This document shows, piece after piece, positions 1-8,585 of a stretch of DNA of 64,000 nucleotides. The DNA lies in NCBI GenBank assembly GCA_943788695.1, contig CALSRG010000003.1:166001-230000 (forward strand), in the 5' to 3' direction. The stretch is from an uncultured Flavobacteriaceae bacterium (GTDB lineage: Bacteria; Bacteroidota; Bacteroidia; Flavobacteriales; Flavobacteriaceae). Position 1 is the stretch's first letter; every line of letters begins with the position of its first letter. The notes beneath the pieces are model-generated. The model made no database searches, was not told where the DNA came from, and was given only the letters and a program-made list of their open reading frames with translations. The translations under genes and the position numbers were made by a program.

Positions 1-248
1 TCAATTACTGGAATCACGCGTTTTAATTCTTCATCTACAGAAATATTCTTAGCATTAGGTCGGGTGCTATAGCCTCCCACGTCAAGAAATGTAGCGCCAT
101 CCTTTAACATTTTTTCGGCCTGCTGAAGCACGACATCCGAAGTAGAAAGTTTGCCACCATCATAAAATGAATCAGGTGTCATATTCAAAATACCCATGAC
201 GATAGGTGTATTGATCTTTATGAGTTGGCCATTGCAGTTTAGTGTCAT
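1..248 (-). CDS. folP: Dihydropteroate synthase, N-terminal part (cut by window edge)
   Basis: Cytoplasmic folate enzyme that joins 7,8-dihydropterin pyrophosphate to p-aminobenzoate. Reading leftwards from the ATG at 248, about 82 codons are present. The first pterin-binding signature is clear: MGILNMTPDSFYDGGK near residues 18-33, followed by DGATFLDVGGYSTRPNA, the second conserved strand of the TIM barrel (in most homologues D-[VI]-G-[GA]-x-S-[TS]-R-P). The remaining two thirds lie outside the window. It diverges from the DUF1599 gene with about 90 bases between start codons, an arrangement often seen in flavobacteria. The identification is secure despite truncation. Confidence 0.93.
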   Translation of the reverse strand, partial: MTLNCNGQLIKINTPIVMGILNMTPDSFYDGGKLSTSDVVLQQAEKMLKDGATFLDVGGYSTRPNAKNISVDEELKRVIPVI

Positions 249-338
249 GCGAGATGTGTATAAATGCGTCAAAAATTCCTCAGAAACCTCTTGTATGTGT
301 TTATTTTGGATGTAAATTTACACAAAATAGCGCTACGC

Positions 339-881
339 ATGGAACGCACTCTTCAACAATACGACAGTGTCGCCAGGACATGTCAAGATTTATTTGAACG
401 TAAAATGAATGATTATGGTTGCGCATGGCGTATTCTGAGGTTAAGTTCGTTGACGGACCAAATTTTTATTAAGGCTCAAAGGATTAGAAGTTTACAGCAA
501 AAAAGTGTTCGAAAAATAGATGAAGGTCAGGCAGGTGAATTTATCGGTATTGTAAATTATTGTGTAATGGCCTTAATTCAAATTGATTTAGGTATCGTTG
601 CACAACCGGATTTGGAACCTGAAAAAGCATTAGAGCTTTATACTTTGAAATTGTCCGAAACCCGTCAATTAATGCAAGATAAAAATCATGATTATGGCGA
701 GGCATGGCGTGACATGCGCGTAAGTTCATTAACTGATTTAATCATTCAAAAACTCCTTCGAGTAAAGCAAATTGAGAATAATCAAGGTAAAACCACCGTT
801 AGCGAGGGGATCGATGCCAATTATCAAGACATGATAAATTATGCCATTTTTGCACTCATCCATTTAAATTCTAAGTTATGA
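339..881 (+). CDS. DUF1599 domain protein (tandem duplicated domain)
   Basis: About 180 residues, cytoplasmic, function unknown; DUF1599 proteins are typical of Bacteroidetes. The protein is an internal duplication: KMNDYGCAWRILRLSSLTD in the first half is echoed by KNHDYGEAWRDMRVSSLTD in the second, each followed by a helix rich in Lys/Arg and then an [IM]-[IV]-N-Y-[CA]-[VI] motif. An all-alpha MazG-like NTP pyrophosphohydrolase fold has been suggested for similar DYG-containing families, but I treat that as inference. I chose the ATG at 339 over the upstream one at 264, because the upstream 25 residues are not family-like and would crowd the divergent folP start. The stop overlaps the next start (ATGA). 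Confidence 0.8.
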   Translation: MERTLQQYDSVARTCQDLFERKMNDYGCAWRILRLSSLTDQIFIKAQRIRSLQQKSVRKIDEGQAGEFIGIVNYCVMALIQIDLGIVAQPDLEPEKALELYTLKLSETRQLMQDKNHDYGEAWRDMRVSSLTDLIIQKLLRVKQIENNQGKTTVSEGIDANYQDMINYAIFALIHLNSKL

Positions 882-1978
882 AAACCTTAACTCATGTCAT
901 CCGAATTGCCGTTGGAACTTTGTTTATTTTTTCAGGATTAATTAAACTCAATGACCCTGTGGGTTTTGCTTTTAAGCTGGAAGAGTACTTTGGTCAAACG
1001 GTATTAGATTTGCCAATTCTAGAGCCTTATGCCTTGGTCATCGCAGTATTTGTCGTTGTATTTGAGGTGCTTCTTGGCGTATTTTTATTACTTGGATATC
1101 AAGTAAAATTTACCATGTTCAATTTGTTGGGTATGATTGTATTTTTCACTTTCCTAACCTTTTATTCGGCCTATTTCAATAAAGTAACAGATTGCGGTTG
1201 TTTTGGTGATGCCATAAAACTTACCCCTTGGGAGTCTTTTACGAAAGATGTGATTCTTTTAATTTTAATTGTTTGGCTTTTTATCAAACAACGATTGATT
1301 GCACCTTACTTTAGCGGTGTGACCAATTCAATTGTAGTTTTGACCAGCATGATTGCTTCTATGAGTGTGGTTTATTATGTTTTGATGCATTTACCGATTT
1401 TAGATTTTCGACCTTACAAAGTTCAATCAAATATTGTTGAACAGAGCATCATTCCGGAGGATGCTCCTAAACCAATAGTAGAATACACTTGGTATTTTCA
1501 AGTAGATGGCGCAGAACAGTCCTTCGTAACTAATGGATCATACCCTGCGGTTGAAGGTGGTGAATATTTGCGCTTTGAAACCAAGACCATTCAGGAAGGC
1601 TATGAGCCTCCCATTCACGATTTTTCAATCGAAAAGGGTGACGAAAATTATTTTGAAGACATGATGGCCGAACCTAAATTGCTCATCATCTTTTCGTATA
1701 ATTTAGCGAAAAGCGAATCAAAAGGAATGTTAATATTGCCAGAACTTATTGAGCGTGCTGAGAAATCAGGCTATATGGTTATCGGTTTGACAGCAACTGG
1801 CGAGAAAGAACAATTACTAATCTGTGAAAAATATGGCTTAGACATTCCATTTTATTTTGCTGATGAAACTGCACTAAAAACAGTAGTGCGCTCAAATCCA
1901 GCTGCGTTAAAACTAGCGGAGGGAACTATCTTAGATAAAAAGCATTGGAACGATTTTGATCAATTAAGCTTCGACTAA
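878..1978 (+). CDS. BT_3928 family protein: DoxX/MauE-like membrane domain plus thioredoxin-like tail
   Basis: 366 residues. The N-terminal ~140 residues form four hydrophobic segments of the DoxX/MauE type, with the characteristic GLIKLNDPVGFAFKLEEYF start and a CGCFGD motif near residue 107 that is conserved in the BT_3928 family. A fifth membrane segment lies around residues 150-170. The periplasmic-side tail (from about 265, PKLLIIFSYNLAKSESKG) looks like a degenerate thioredoxin fold without a CXXC pair. The family is thought to serve in redox or electron-transport chemistry at the inner membrane, but no substrate is known. It overlaps the DUF1599 gene by four bases, so the two are almost certainly co-translated. 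Confidence 0.8.
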   Translation: MKTLTHVIRIAVGTLFIFSGLIKLNDPVGFAFKLEEYFGQTVLDLPILEPYALVIAVFVVVFEVLLGVFLLLGYQVKFTMFNLLGMIVFFTFLTFYSAYFNKVTDCGCFGDAIKLTPWESFTKDVILLILIVWLFIKQRLIAPYFSGVTNSIVVLTSMIASMSVVYYVLMHLPILDFRPYKVQSNIVEQSIIPEDAPKPIVEYTWYFQVDGAEQSFVTNGSYPAVEGGEYLRFETKTIQEGYEPPIHDFSIEKGDENYFEDMMAEPKLLIIFSYNLAKSESKGMLILPELIERAEKSGYMVIGLTATGEKEQLLICEKYGLDIPFYFADETALKTVVRSNPAALKLAEGTILDKKHWNDFDQLSFD

Positions 1979-1979
1979 T

Positions 1980-3056
1980 TTGTTACTGTATTTACAACGT
2001 AAAATCACTTATGCTTTCTTAACTCTATTTGGAGTCATTACCGTTATATTCTTGTTGTTTAGTGTTCTGCCTGGAGATCCCGCGAGGATGATGTTGGGTC
2101 AAAACTCAAATAGTGAACAGCTTGCTCAAATGAAGCATAAATATGGGTTTGATCAACCCATTTTGAAGCAATATTTATTTTATGTTAATGATTTGTCACC
2201 TTTGTCTTTTCACAGTAATACTGAAGAGGATTATACCTTTTTTAATACTGATAATTACAATGGAATAATTATTTTCAAGGGCAGTTCATTTAACGTGGCC
2301 TTTAAATCACCTTACCTCAGATATTCTTTTGCACGTCCTGGCAAACGTGTTTCGGATATTTTATCAGAGACGATACCAAATACTATTTTTTTAGCGTTGG
2401 CTGCAATTTCTATTGCTATATTTTTAGGTATTATTTTAGGGATTGCTGGCGCTTTAAACCATAATTCTTGGATTGATCGTATTATTCAAGTTATCAGTAC
2501 GGTAGGAATGAGTGTACCATCTTTTTTTAGTGCTATTATTTTTGCATGGCTGTTTGGTTATCTTTGGCATGACTGGACAAACTTAAACATGACCGGAAGT
2601 CTCTATGAAGTTGATGATTTCGGTGAAAGACGATCTATTGCCCTAAAGAATATTATTCTCCCTGCTATTGTTTTAGGAATAAGACCGTTGGCTGTAATCA
2701 GTCAATTGATGCGAAATGCCTTATTGGATGTACTTGATCAGGATTATATTAGAACCGCCAAAGCGAAGGGACTTAGACCATTTCAAGTCATAAAAAATCA
2801 TGCTCTCAAAAATGCATTGAATCCTGTTATAACTGCTGTTTCTGGCTGGTTTGCATCGATGTTAGCTGGTGCTGTATTTGTTGAGTTTGTTTTTGGCTGG
2901 AATGGTCTGGGTAAAGAAATTGTTTCTGCTTTAAACACATTAGATTTGCCCGTAATTATGGGCTCTGTTTTGACCATCGCCTTATTTTTTATTATCATTC
3001 AAACCGTCGTTGATATACTTTATGCATGGCTCGACCCAAAAGTTAAACTAGATTAA
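1980..3056 (+). CDS. ABC transporter inner-membrane permease, DppB/OppB type
   Basis: 358 residues; binding-protein-dependent permease of the peptide/nickel class. Visible marks are the N-terminal membrane segment ending in LPGDPARMMLGQNSN (the OppB TM1-periplasmic hallmark), KYGFDQPILKQYLFYVND, a large periplasmic insertion (about residues 70-115), and the EAA loop RNALLDVLDQDYIRTAKAKG near residue 242 that docks on the ATPase. It begins with TTG two bases after the previous stop. No partner permease, ATPase or binding protein is adjacent, so the rest of the transporter must be elsewhere. The transported substrate cannot be told from sequence. Confidence 0.87.
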   Translation: MLLYLQRKITYAFLTLFGVITVIFLLFSVLPGDPARMMLGQNSNSEQLAQMKHKYGFDQPILKQYLFYVNDLSPLSFHSNTEEDYTFFNTDNYNGIIIFKGSSFNVAFKSPYLRYSFARPGKRVSDILSETIPNTIFLALAAISIAIFLGIILGIAGALNHNSWIDRIIQVISTVGMSVPSFFSAIIFAWLFGYLWHDWTNLNMTGSLYEVDDFGERRSIALKNIILPAIVLGIRPLAVISQLMRNALLDVLDQDYIRTAKAKGLRPFQVIKNHALKNALNPVITAVSGWFASMLAGAVFVEFVFGWNGLGKEIVSALNTLDLPVIMGSVLTIALFFIIIQTVVDILYAWLDPKVKLD

Positions 3057-3058
3057 TT

Positions 3059-3808
3059 ATGAGAAAACAAATAGTAGCAGGAAATTGGAAAATGAACCTC
3101 AATCAAGTTGAAAGCCTTCAATTGATAGAAGCTTTAAAAAGCACCAAGAATACATCACGAGCTGAGGTATTAGTGGCGCCAAATTTTACGGCTTTGGCAG
3201 CAAGTGTGGAGGCGCTAAAAGGAACGAATATTGGCGTTGCTGCTCAGAATATGCATCAGGCTGAATGTGGCGCTTTTACTGGTGAGATAAGTGCACAAAT
3301 GTTACTAGGTGTTGGAGTTAATTCTGTTATTTTAGGTCATAGTGAACGTCGTGAATATTTTAGTGAATATGGTGAATTACTCTCTGCTAAAGTTGACGCC
3401 GCACTTAACCATAACATGCAAGTCATTTTTTGCTTTGGTGAATTGCTCGACGATCGGGAGTCGGATCAGCATTTCGATGTTGTGACTGAACAATTAACCG
3501 AAAGTCTATTTCATTTGCCCGCCGCCGCTTGGAAAAATATTGTCCTTGCTTATGAGCCAGTATGGGCCATCGGAACTGGAATGACAGCCTCACCAGAGCA
3601 GGCTCAAGACATGCATGCATTTGTGAGAAAAACTGTTGCAGACCATTACGATAACGCTGTTGCTAACAATTGCCCTATTTTATATGGTGGAAGTGTTAAG
3701 CCTGCAAATGCATCATTAATCTTTTCTAAACCAGATGTTGATGGTGGATTAATTGGAGGAGCTGCTCTAAGCGCTGACGATTTTACAGCAATCATCAATG
3801 CAATATGA
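3059..3808 (+). CDS. tpiA: Triosephosphate isomerase
   Basis: 249 residues, full length. Glycolytic/gluconeogenic enzyme interconverting dihydroxyacetone phosphate and glyceraldehyde 3-phosphate. All catalytic residues are seen: Lys11 in GNWKMN, His94 in ILGHSERR, and Glu166 in AYEPVWAIGTG with the mobile loop directly after it; the phosphate-binding YGGSVKPAN and GLIGGAAL motifs are also present. The stop overlaps the prmA start (ATGA). The gene lies two bases after the permease gene, inside a compact operon-like run. Confidence 0.98.
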   Translation: MRKQIVAGNWKMNLNQVESLQLIEALKSTKNTSRAEVLVAPNFTALAASVEALKGTNIGVAAQNMHQAECGAFTGEISAQMLLGVGVNSVILGHSERREYFSEYGELLSAKVDAALNHNMQVIFCFGELLDDRESDQHFDVVTEQLTESLFHLPAAAWKNIVLAYEPVWAIGTGMTASPEQAQDMHAFVRKTVADHYDNAVANNCPILYGGSVKPANASLIFSKPDVDGGLIGGAALSADDFTAIINAI

Positions 3809-4632
3809 ATTATATCGCTTGTCATTTTGAAGTAGCCCCAACAGAGCCATGGACTGACATCTTGGTGGAAGAGCTTGGAAGTTTGGGTTTTGAAAGTTTT
3901 TTGTATTCCGAAACTGGTGTAATAGCCTATATTCAAGCAATTGATTGGTCTAAGACTCTTTTGGAACGAATCACATTAAAGCAAAATGATAATATTACTA
4001 TTTCGCATGATTTTGAGTTGATTGAAGAGGAAAATTGGAATGCTACTTGGGAATCTAGTTTTGAGCCAATATGTGTTATGAACCGATGTACCATTAGAGC
4101 ACCATTCCATCCTCAATCCTCAACAGAATTGGACGTAGTGATTAATCCTAAAATGAGCTTCGGAACTGGGCATCATCAAACAACCTACATGATGGTTCAG
4201 TTACTACTGAATATTGACACAGTCAATATGTGCGTTCTAGATATGGGATGTGGCACTGGATTATTAGCCATTATAGCTCATAAATTAGGTGCCAAACATG
4301 TAACAGCTATTGATATTGACGAATGGAGTTTTAATAATTCTAAAGAAAATATTTTGGTAAACGATTGCCTAGATATCAATGTGATTATTGGTGATGCTAG
4401 TGTTTTAGGAAATGAAACCTATGATTTGATTTTGGCTAACATCAACCGAAACGTCCTATTGAATGATATAAAAATTTATACGTCCGTGTTGGAACGAGGC
4501 GGTATGCTGTTGCTCAGTGGTTTTTATAAAAGTGACATCCCTATGATTGACCAATGTGCAAAAGAAGCGGGACTTCGTTTTGTAGAACATATCGAACGAG
4601 ACGATTGGATTGCTATGAAATATTTATATTAG
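3805..4632 (+). CDS. prmA: Ribosomal protein L11 methyltransferase
   Basis: 275 residues. SAM-dependent enzyme that methylates ribosomal protein L11. Family marks are NPKMSFGTGHHQTT (substrate-side motif), the SAM-binding VLDMGCGTGLLAIIAHKLGA, the acidic loop AIDIDEW, and LANINRNVLL, the NPPY-like motif of this family. The N-terminal ~90 residues match the L11-recognition domain. It overlaps tpiA by four bases and is followed 16 bases later by clpS. A prmA-clpS neighbourhood is frequent in flavobacteria. Confidence 0.95.
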   Translation: MNYIACHFEVAPTEPWTDILVEELGSLGFESFLYSETGVIAYIQAIDWSKTLLERITLKQNDNITISHDFELIEEENWNATWESSFEPICVMNRCTIRAPFHPQSSTELDVVINPKMSFGTGHHQTTYMMVQLLLNIDTVNMCVLDMGCGTGLLAIIAHKLGAKHVTAIDIDEWSFNNSKENILVNDCLDINVIIGDASVLGNETYDLILANINRNVLLNDIKIYTSVLERGGMLLLSGFYKSDIPMIDQCAKEAGLRFVEHIERDDWIAMKYLY

Positions 4633-4648
4633 TTTAAATTTTGAATAA

Positions 4649-4924
4649 ATGCCAACCAGAGAACAACTTCTCGAAAAAGTTGAGAGAACGACCCAAGCAT
4701 CAAAATTAAATGAAATTATTTTGTTTAATGACGATGTCAACACGTTTGACTTTGTAATTGAAATGCTTGTTAATGTTTGTGATCATACTCCAATACAAGC
4801 CGAACAATGTGCTATTATTGTTCATTTTAAAGGGAAATGTAGCGTGAAAACAGGTACATTTGATGAATTAGAACCCCGCTGCACAAAACTATTAGAAGCG
4901 GGCTTAAGTGCAGAAATCATATGA
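4649..4924 (+). CDS. clpS: ATP-dependent Clp protease adaptor ClpS
   Basis: 91 residues. Adaptor that binds N-degron substrates and hands them to ClpA/ClpC-ClpP. The hallmark ILFNDDVNTFDFVIEML (residues ~24-40) forms the N-end residue pocket; the Asn-Asp-Asp triad is intact. HFKGKCSVKTGTFDELEP matches the C-terminal strand region. The first 15 residues are the usual flexible tail needed for ClpA engagement. Its stop overlaps the start of the next gene (ATGATG). Confidence 0.93.
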   Translation: MPTREQLLEKVERTTQASKLNEIILFNDDVNTFDFVIEMLVNVCDHTPIQAEQCAIIVHFKGKCSVKTGTFDELEPRCTKLLEAGLSAEII

Positions 4925-6153
4925 TGTTATTCGAATATTTTAGGTCAATAGGGTGGAGTGATAGCTTGGCTAAAATGGTAGATTTTGGGCTAATCACCAT
5001 TTTAGTTTTGGTCGTTGCAGTGATTTTACAAAAAGCCGTTCGAGCCATTATAGTAGCTTTCATTAAAAAATTAGCTGCTAAAACAGCAAGTAAATTTGGC
5101 AACTTCCTTCTTAACGAGCGCACTCCTCAAAGTCTGGCGATAGTTGTGCCGATTACTTTCTTATTTATCATCCTACCATTTTGGGTAGTACATTATCCCT
5201 CTTTTTATGACCTATTGTATGTGATCTTAGAGGTGCTTATTGTGATTTCAGGATTAACCTTAGCTAAGCGGATATTGAACGCAGTGCGCGATTCATTAAA
5301 ATTAATACCTTCTCTCGGAGATAAACCAATAGACAGCTACGTCCAAGTAGTAATGATTGTTCTTTGGGTATTCGGTTTGGTTATAATTTTTTCACTGATC
5401 ACGGGAAAGGAAATTTTGAGTTTACTCCTTTCATTAGGTGCTTTATCGGCACTAATTCTGCTGATTTTTAAAGATTTGATTTTAGGTTTTGTCGCTAGTA
5501 TTCAAATCGCTGCAAATGATTTGGTACGCATCGGAGATTGGATTACCAGTGACAGATATGGTGCAGATGGAGATGTTATCGAAATAAACCTTTCTACTGT
5601 AAAGGTTCAAAATTTTGACAAAACCATAACATCTTTACCCACTTACAGTTTTATTTCAGATGCCTTTGTGAATTGGCGCGGTATGAGCAACGCGGATGGT
5701 CGTCGAATCAAAAGATCTATTTTAATCAAAACATCTAGTATTCGATTTGTGACTGATGAGGAAGCTGATCAATTAAAAAAAATTCACTTGATGACTGATC
5801 GGATCACTAAACGACAACAAGAAATTAAGGTACATAATGATGCTCATAATGTTGATAAATCATTAGCCATTAACGGTCGTAATTTGACTAATATGGGATT
5901 ATTCCGATTTTATGTAGATGCCTATCTTCATCAGCATCCAAATATTAATAATGAAATGATGGTGATGTGCCGCCAGTTGGCTCAAACTCCCCAGGGAACC
6001 CCTCTGGAGATTTATGCGTTTAGCTCTGATAAGCGCTGGAAAGAATATGAAGACATCATGGGTAATGTATTTGACCATGTGTTTGCTGCTTTGACTTATT
6101 TCAAATTGGAGGTGTTTGAATTACCAACCAGTAGTGACTTGTCAAAAATTTAA
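4921..6153 (+). CDS. MscS-family mechanosensitive channel, YbdG-like
   Basis: 410 residues. Inner-membrane channel thought to relieve osmotic pressure. About five hydrophobic segments occupy residues 20-190, and the pore-lining helix runs roughly LLLSLGALSALILLIFKDLI before the soluble beta domain, which begins near NDLVRIGDWITSDRYGADG. The long C-terminal cytosolic region (about 220-410) with NWRGMSNADGRRIKRSI is the pattern of the YbdG/MscM (miniconductance) branch rather than small MscS. It overlaps clpS by four bases and seems to end the run of overlapping genes. A second, smaller MscS homologue lies at 40072. Confidence 0.87.
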   Translation: MMLFEYFRSIGWSDSLAKMVDFGLITILVLVVAVILQKAVRAIIVAFIKKLAAKTASKFGNFLLNERTPQSLAIVVPITFLFIILPFWVVHYPSFYDLLYVILEVLIVISGLTLAKRILNAVRDSLKLIPSLGDKPIDSYVQVVMIVLWVFGLVIIFSLITGKEILSLLLSLGALSALILLIFKDLILGFVASIQIAANDLVRIGDWITSDRYGADGDVIEINLSTVKVQNFDKTITSLPTYSFISDAFVNWRGMSNADGRRIKRSILIKTSSIRFVTDEEADQLKKIHLMTDRITKRQQEIKVHNDAHNVDKSLAINGRNLTNMGLFRFYVDAYLHQHPNINNEMMVMCRQLAQTPQGTPLEIYAFSSDKRWKEYEDIMGNVFDHVFAALTYFKLEVFELPTSSDLSKI

Positions 6154-6165
6154 TTTATAAAGTTT

Positions 6166-6492
6166 ATGAAGTATTTTGTAATATGCCTTTTCATGCCATT
6201 GTTGGCATCGGCCCAAAAGCTTTTTAGTGTGGATTATGAATCCCAATCTGATCTCAAAGTCTTTGTGGTGAACTATGAATCTCAAGCAGATTTGAAAGTC
6301 TTTAAGGTAGATTATGAATCCCAAGTAAAAGGGAATAATGGGTTATGGTTTTTTGTACCTTACAGCTCTCAAGCCGATAAAAAGATTTTCTTTGTCGATT
6401 ACCAGTCTCAAAGTGATTTAAAAATTTTCTTTGTTCCTTATCGCTCACAAGCTGGTTGGCGAAATAAATCAAAACAACATTTGCTATATTGA
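6166..6492 (+). CDS. Small secreted repeat protein (DUF6150-like)
   Basis: 108 residues. A signal peptide (cleavage likely after LLASAQ, residue ~17) is followed by six near-identical repeats of about 14 residues with the pattern V-[DNP]-Y-x-SQ-[AS]-D-x-K-[VI]-F. Repeat cores are VDYESQSDLKV, VNYESQADLKV, VDYESQVKG, VPYSSQADKKI, VDYQSQSDLKI and VPYRSQAGW. I believe this is the DUF6150 family, from memory. Its regular hydrophobic/polar alternation suggests a small all-beta repeat structure in the periplasm or at the surface. No function is known. It lies 12 bases after the channel gene and may be co-transcribed with it. Confidence 0.75.
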   Translation: MKYFVICLFMPLLASAQKLFSVDYESQSDLKVFVVNYESQADLKVFKVDYESQVKGNNGLWFFVPYSSQADKKIFFVDYQSQSDLKIFFVPYRSQAGWRNKSKQHLLY

Positions 6493-6545
6493 TTTCAAAA
6501 TAAAATAAATTTGATTTCAAGACGCTATCGTTTTAAAACTCTTCT

Positions 6546-7547
6546 ATGAATAATACCAAGGTATGTCTCGCAAATAGACCAATAGGTCTTCCGTCACCAA
6601 GTGCGTGGTCTTATCAAACCTCTCCATTAGGACCCTTAAAAGAAGGTGAGATACTCATCAAACAGCACTATATTTCTATCGATCCTGCCATGCGAGGTTG
6701 GATAAGAGAGGGAAAATCATATATTCCTCCTGTTGAAATAGGTGAGGTGATGAGAGCTGGCACTGTTGGAGAGGTTGTAAAAGTCAATAAAAATGATCAT
6801 TTTAAGGTGGGTGATTTTGTGTCTGGTGCTGGAGGTGTTCAGCAGTACACATGCACTAATGGTCAAGGATTTTATAAAATAAACACAAAACACGCTCCCC
6901 TAACAACTTATCTCGGTGCCCTAGGAATGCCGGGAATGACTGCCTATTTCGGAATTTTAGAAGTAGGAAAAATTAAAACTGGCGATGTTGTTTTAGTCTC
7001 TGGTGCTGCCGGAGCTGTGGGAAGTCTGGTTGGTCAAATTGCAAAATTAAAAGGCTGCAAAGTGGTTGGAATTGCGGGCGGTGCAGAAAAATGCAAATAT
7101 CTTATTGATGATCTGGGTTTTGATGCAGCTATTGATTATAAAAATAACAATGTATTTTCTGAACTTAAAGTGCATTGCCATGACGGCATTGATGTGTACT
7201 TCGATAATGTTGGAGGTGATATTTTAGATATAGCCTTACTCAAATTACGAAGACATGCTCGAATTGTCATTTGTGGTGCTATATCTCAATATAATGCCAC
7301 AGCTGAAATTAAAGGTCCTAGCAACTATTTGTCACTTTTGGTAAATCGTGCCACCATGCAAGGTATGGTCGTATTCGATTATGCCGATCGCTATCATGAA
7401 GGTATGGCCCAAATAGGATCCTGGCTCGCTGATGGTTCTATAAAGACGCGTGAAGATGTCTACGAAGGTATTGACAAATTCAATGACACATTACTGAGGT
7501 TGTTCTCTGGCGAAAAAATAGGGAAACTTTTATTGAAAGTGAGCTGA
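6546..7547 (+). CDS. NADP-dependent zinc-free MDR oxidoreductase (CurA / LTB4-dehydrogenase type)
   Basis: 333 residues. Reduces activated C=C bonds of enones/alkenals with NADPH. The N-terminal catalytic domain shows YISIDPAMRGWI, typical of the leukotriene B4 12-hydroxydehydrogenase/CurA branch, and no zinc-ligand cysteine set. The Rossmann domain has VLVSGAAGAVGSLVGQIAKL and DVYFDNVGGDILDIAL. It probably detoxifies reactive aldehydes or quinones. It stands alone, 54 bases before the nitronate monooxygenase gene, and the exact substrate is unknown. Confidence 0.88.
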   Translation: MNNTKVCLANRPIGLPSPSAWSYQTSPLGPLKEGEILIKQHYISIDPAMRGWIREGKSYIPPVEIGEVMRAGTVGEVVKVNKNDHFKVGDFVSGAGGVQQYTCTNGQGFYKINTKHAPLTTYLGALGMPGMTAYFGILEVGKIKTGDVVLVSGAAGAVGSLVGQIAKLKGCKVVGIAGGAEKCKYLIDDLGFDAAIDYKNNNVFSELKVHCHDGIDVYFDNVGGDILDIALLKLRRHARIVICGAISQYNATAEIKGPSNYLSLLVNRATMQGMVVFDYADRYHEGMAQIGSWLADGSIKTREDVYEGIDKFNDTLLRLFSGEKIGKLLLKVS

Positions 7548-7601
7548 TTTTACTTTCGACTCACTCTTTGAAATAACTAGTATGAATTTAAAATTTAACT
7601 G

Positions 7602-8585
7602 ATGAAAGCCAATTTTATAAATGAATTAGATTTACCCATTGTAGTCGCCCCAATGTTTTTGATATCTGGACCTCAACTGGTCATAGAATGCTGTAAAAAA
7701 GGTATTATCGGTACTTTTCCAGCCTTGAATCAACGCACCAGCGAAGGTTTTGAAGAATGGCTGATTGAAATAAAGTCAGCACTTACTGAATTTGAAAAAG
7801 AAACAGGGAAAAAACCTGCGCCTTTTGGAGTGAACTTGATTGTACACCACTCCAACCCCAGAGTTCAAGCTGATTTGGCTATTTGTATGAAACATAAGGT
7901 ACCATTAATCATCACCTCTTTAGGCGCTGTATCAGAATTGGTCAATGCAGTACACAGCTACGGCGGTCTGGTGTTTCATGATGTGATTAAAAAACGTCAT
8001 GCTGAGAAAGCGGCAGAGGCTGGTGTTGACGGACTCATTCTCGTGGCAGCTGGTGCCGGTGGACATGCAGGGACAATTAATCCTATGCCTTTAATAGCGG
8101 AAATTAAGAAGTTTTTTAAAAAAACCATTTTGCTAGCAGGGAGTATTAGCAATGGCCGTGATGTGGCATCTGCAAAACAAATGGGCGCTGATCTTGCTTA
8201 TATGGGAACACGGTTTATCAATACAGACGAGAGTAAAGCTCCTGATGAATATAAGGACATGATTACTTCAAGCAGTGCTAGCGACGTGGTTTATACTGCT
8301 GCGGTTTCTGGTGTGCCAGCTAACTTTTTAAGACCAAGTCTGGAGTCTATGGGAATTACTGAAGATATGTGGCAGAATAAAGGTAAAATGGATTTTGGTA
8401 AGGATAAAGACGCTGCTAAAAAAGAAGCCAAAGCATGGAGCACTATTTGGTCAGCAGGACAAGGTGTTGCCACAATTGACGATTCAATTTCTGTTAACGA
8501 TTTGGTTAATCGATTAAGAGAGGAGTTTATAACCGCGTTAAAGGAGCAGCAATCTGTATTGGAGTTCTACAGCTCAAAAGACTAA
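7602..8585 (+). CDS. Nitronate monooxygenase (2-nitropropane dioxygenase family)
   Basis: 327 residues. FMN-dependent TIM-barrel enzyme that oxidises alkyl nitronates such as propionate 3-nitronate. Diagnostic segments are PIVVAPMFLISGPQLV at the N terminus, GLILVAAGAGGHAGTINP (catalytic His in GGHAG) and the FMN-phosphate motif LAGSISNGRDVASAKQMGAD, then AYMGTRFINT. The gene converges on the GH2 gene and the two stops overlap by four bases, so no terminator lies between them. The substrate is not certain; several flavobacterial homologues are annotated only at family level. Confidence 0.87.
   Translation: MKANFINELDLPIVVAPMFLISGPQLVIECCKKGIIGTFPALNQRTSEGFEEWLIEIKSALTEFEKETGKKPAPFGVNLIVHHSNPRVQADLAICMKHKVPLIITSLGAVSELVNAVHSYGGLVFHDVIKKRHAEKAAEAGVDGLILVAAGAGGHAGTINPMPLIAEIKKFFKKTILLAGSISNGRDVASAKQMGADLAYMGTRFINTDESKAPDEYKDMITSSSASDVVYTAAVSGVPANFLRPSLESMGITEDMWQNKGKMDFGKDKDAAKKEAKAWSTIWSAGQGVATIDDSISVNDLVNRLREEFITALKEQQSVLEFYSSKD

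Noticed and set aside
6499-6540. A third copy of the RRYS-type small peptide (frame reads SRRYRF)
   Set aside because: No start codon, no hairpin, no Trp motif and a stop ten codons before; the similarity is a chance match of a few codons.
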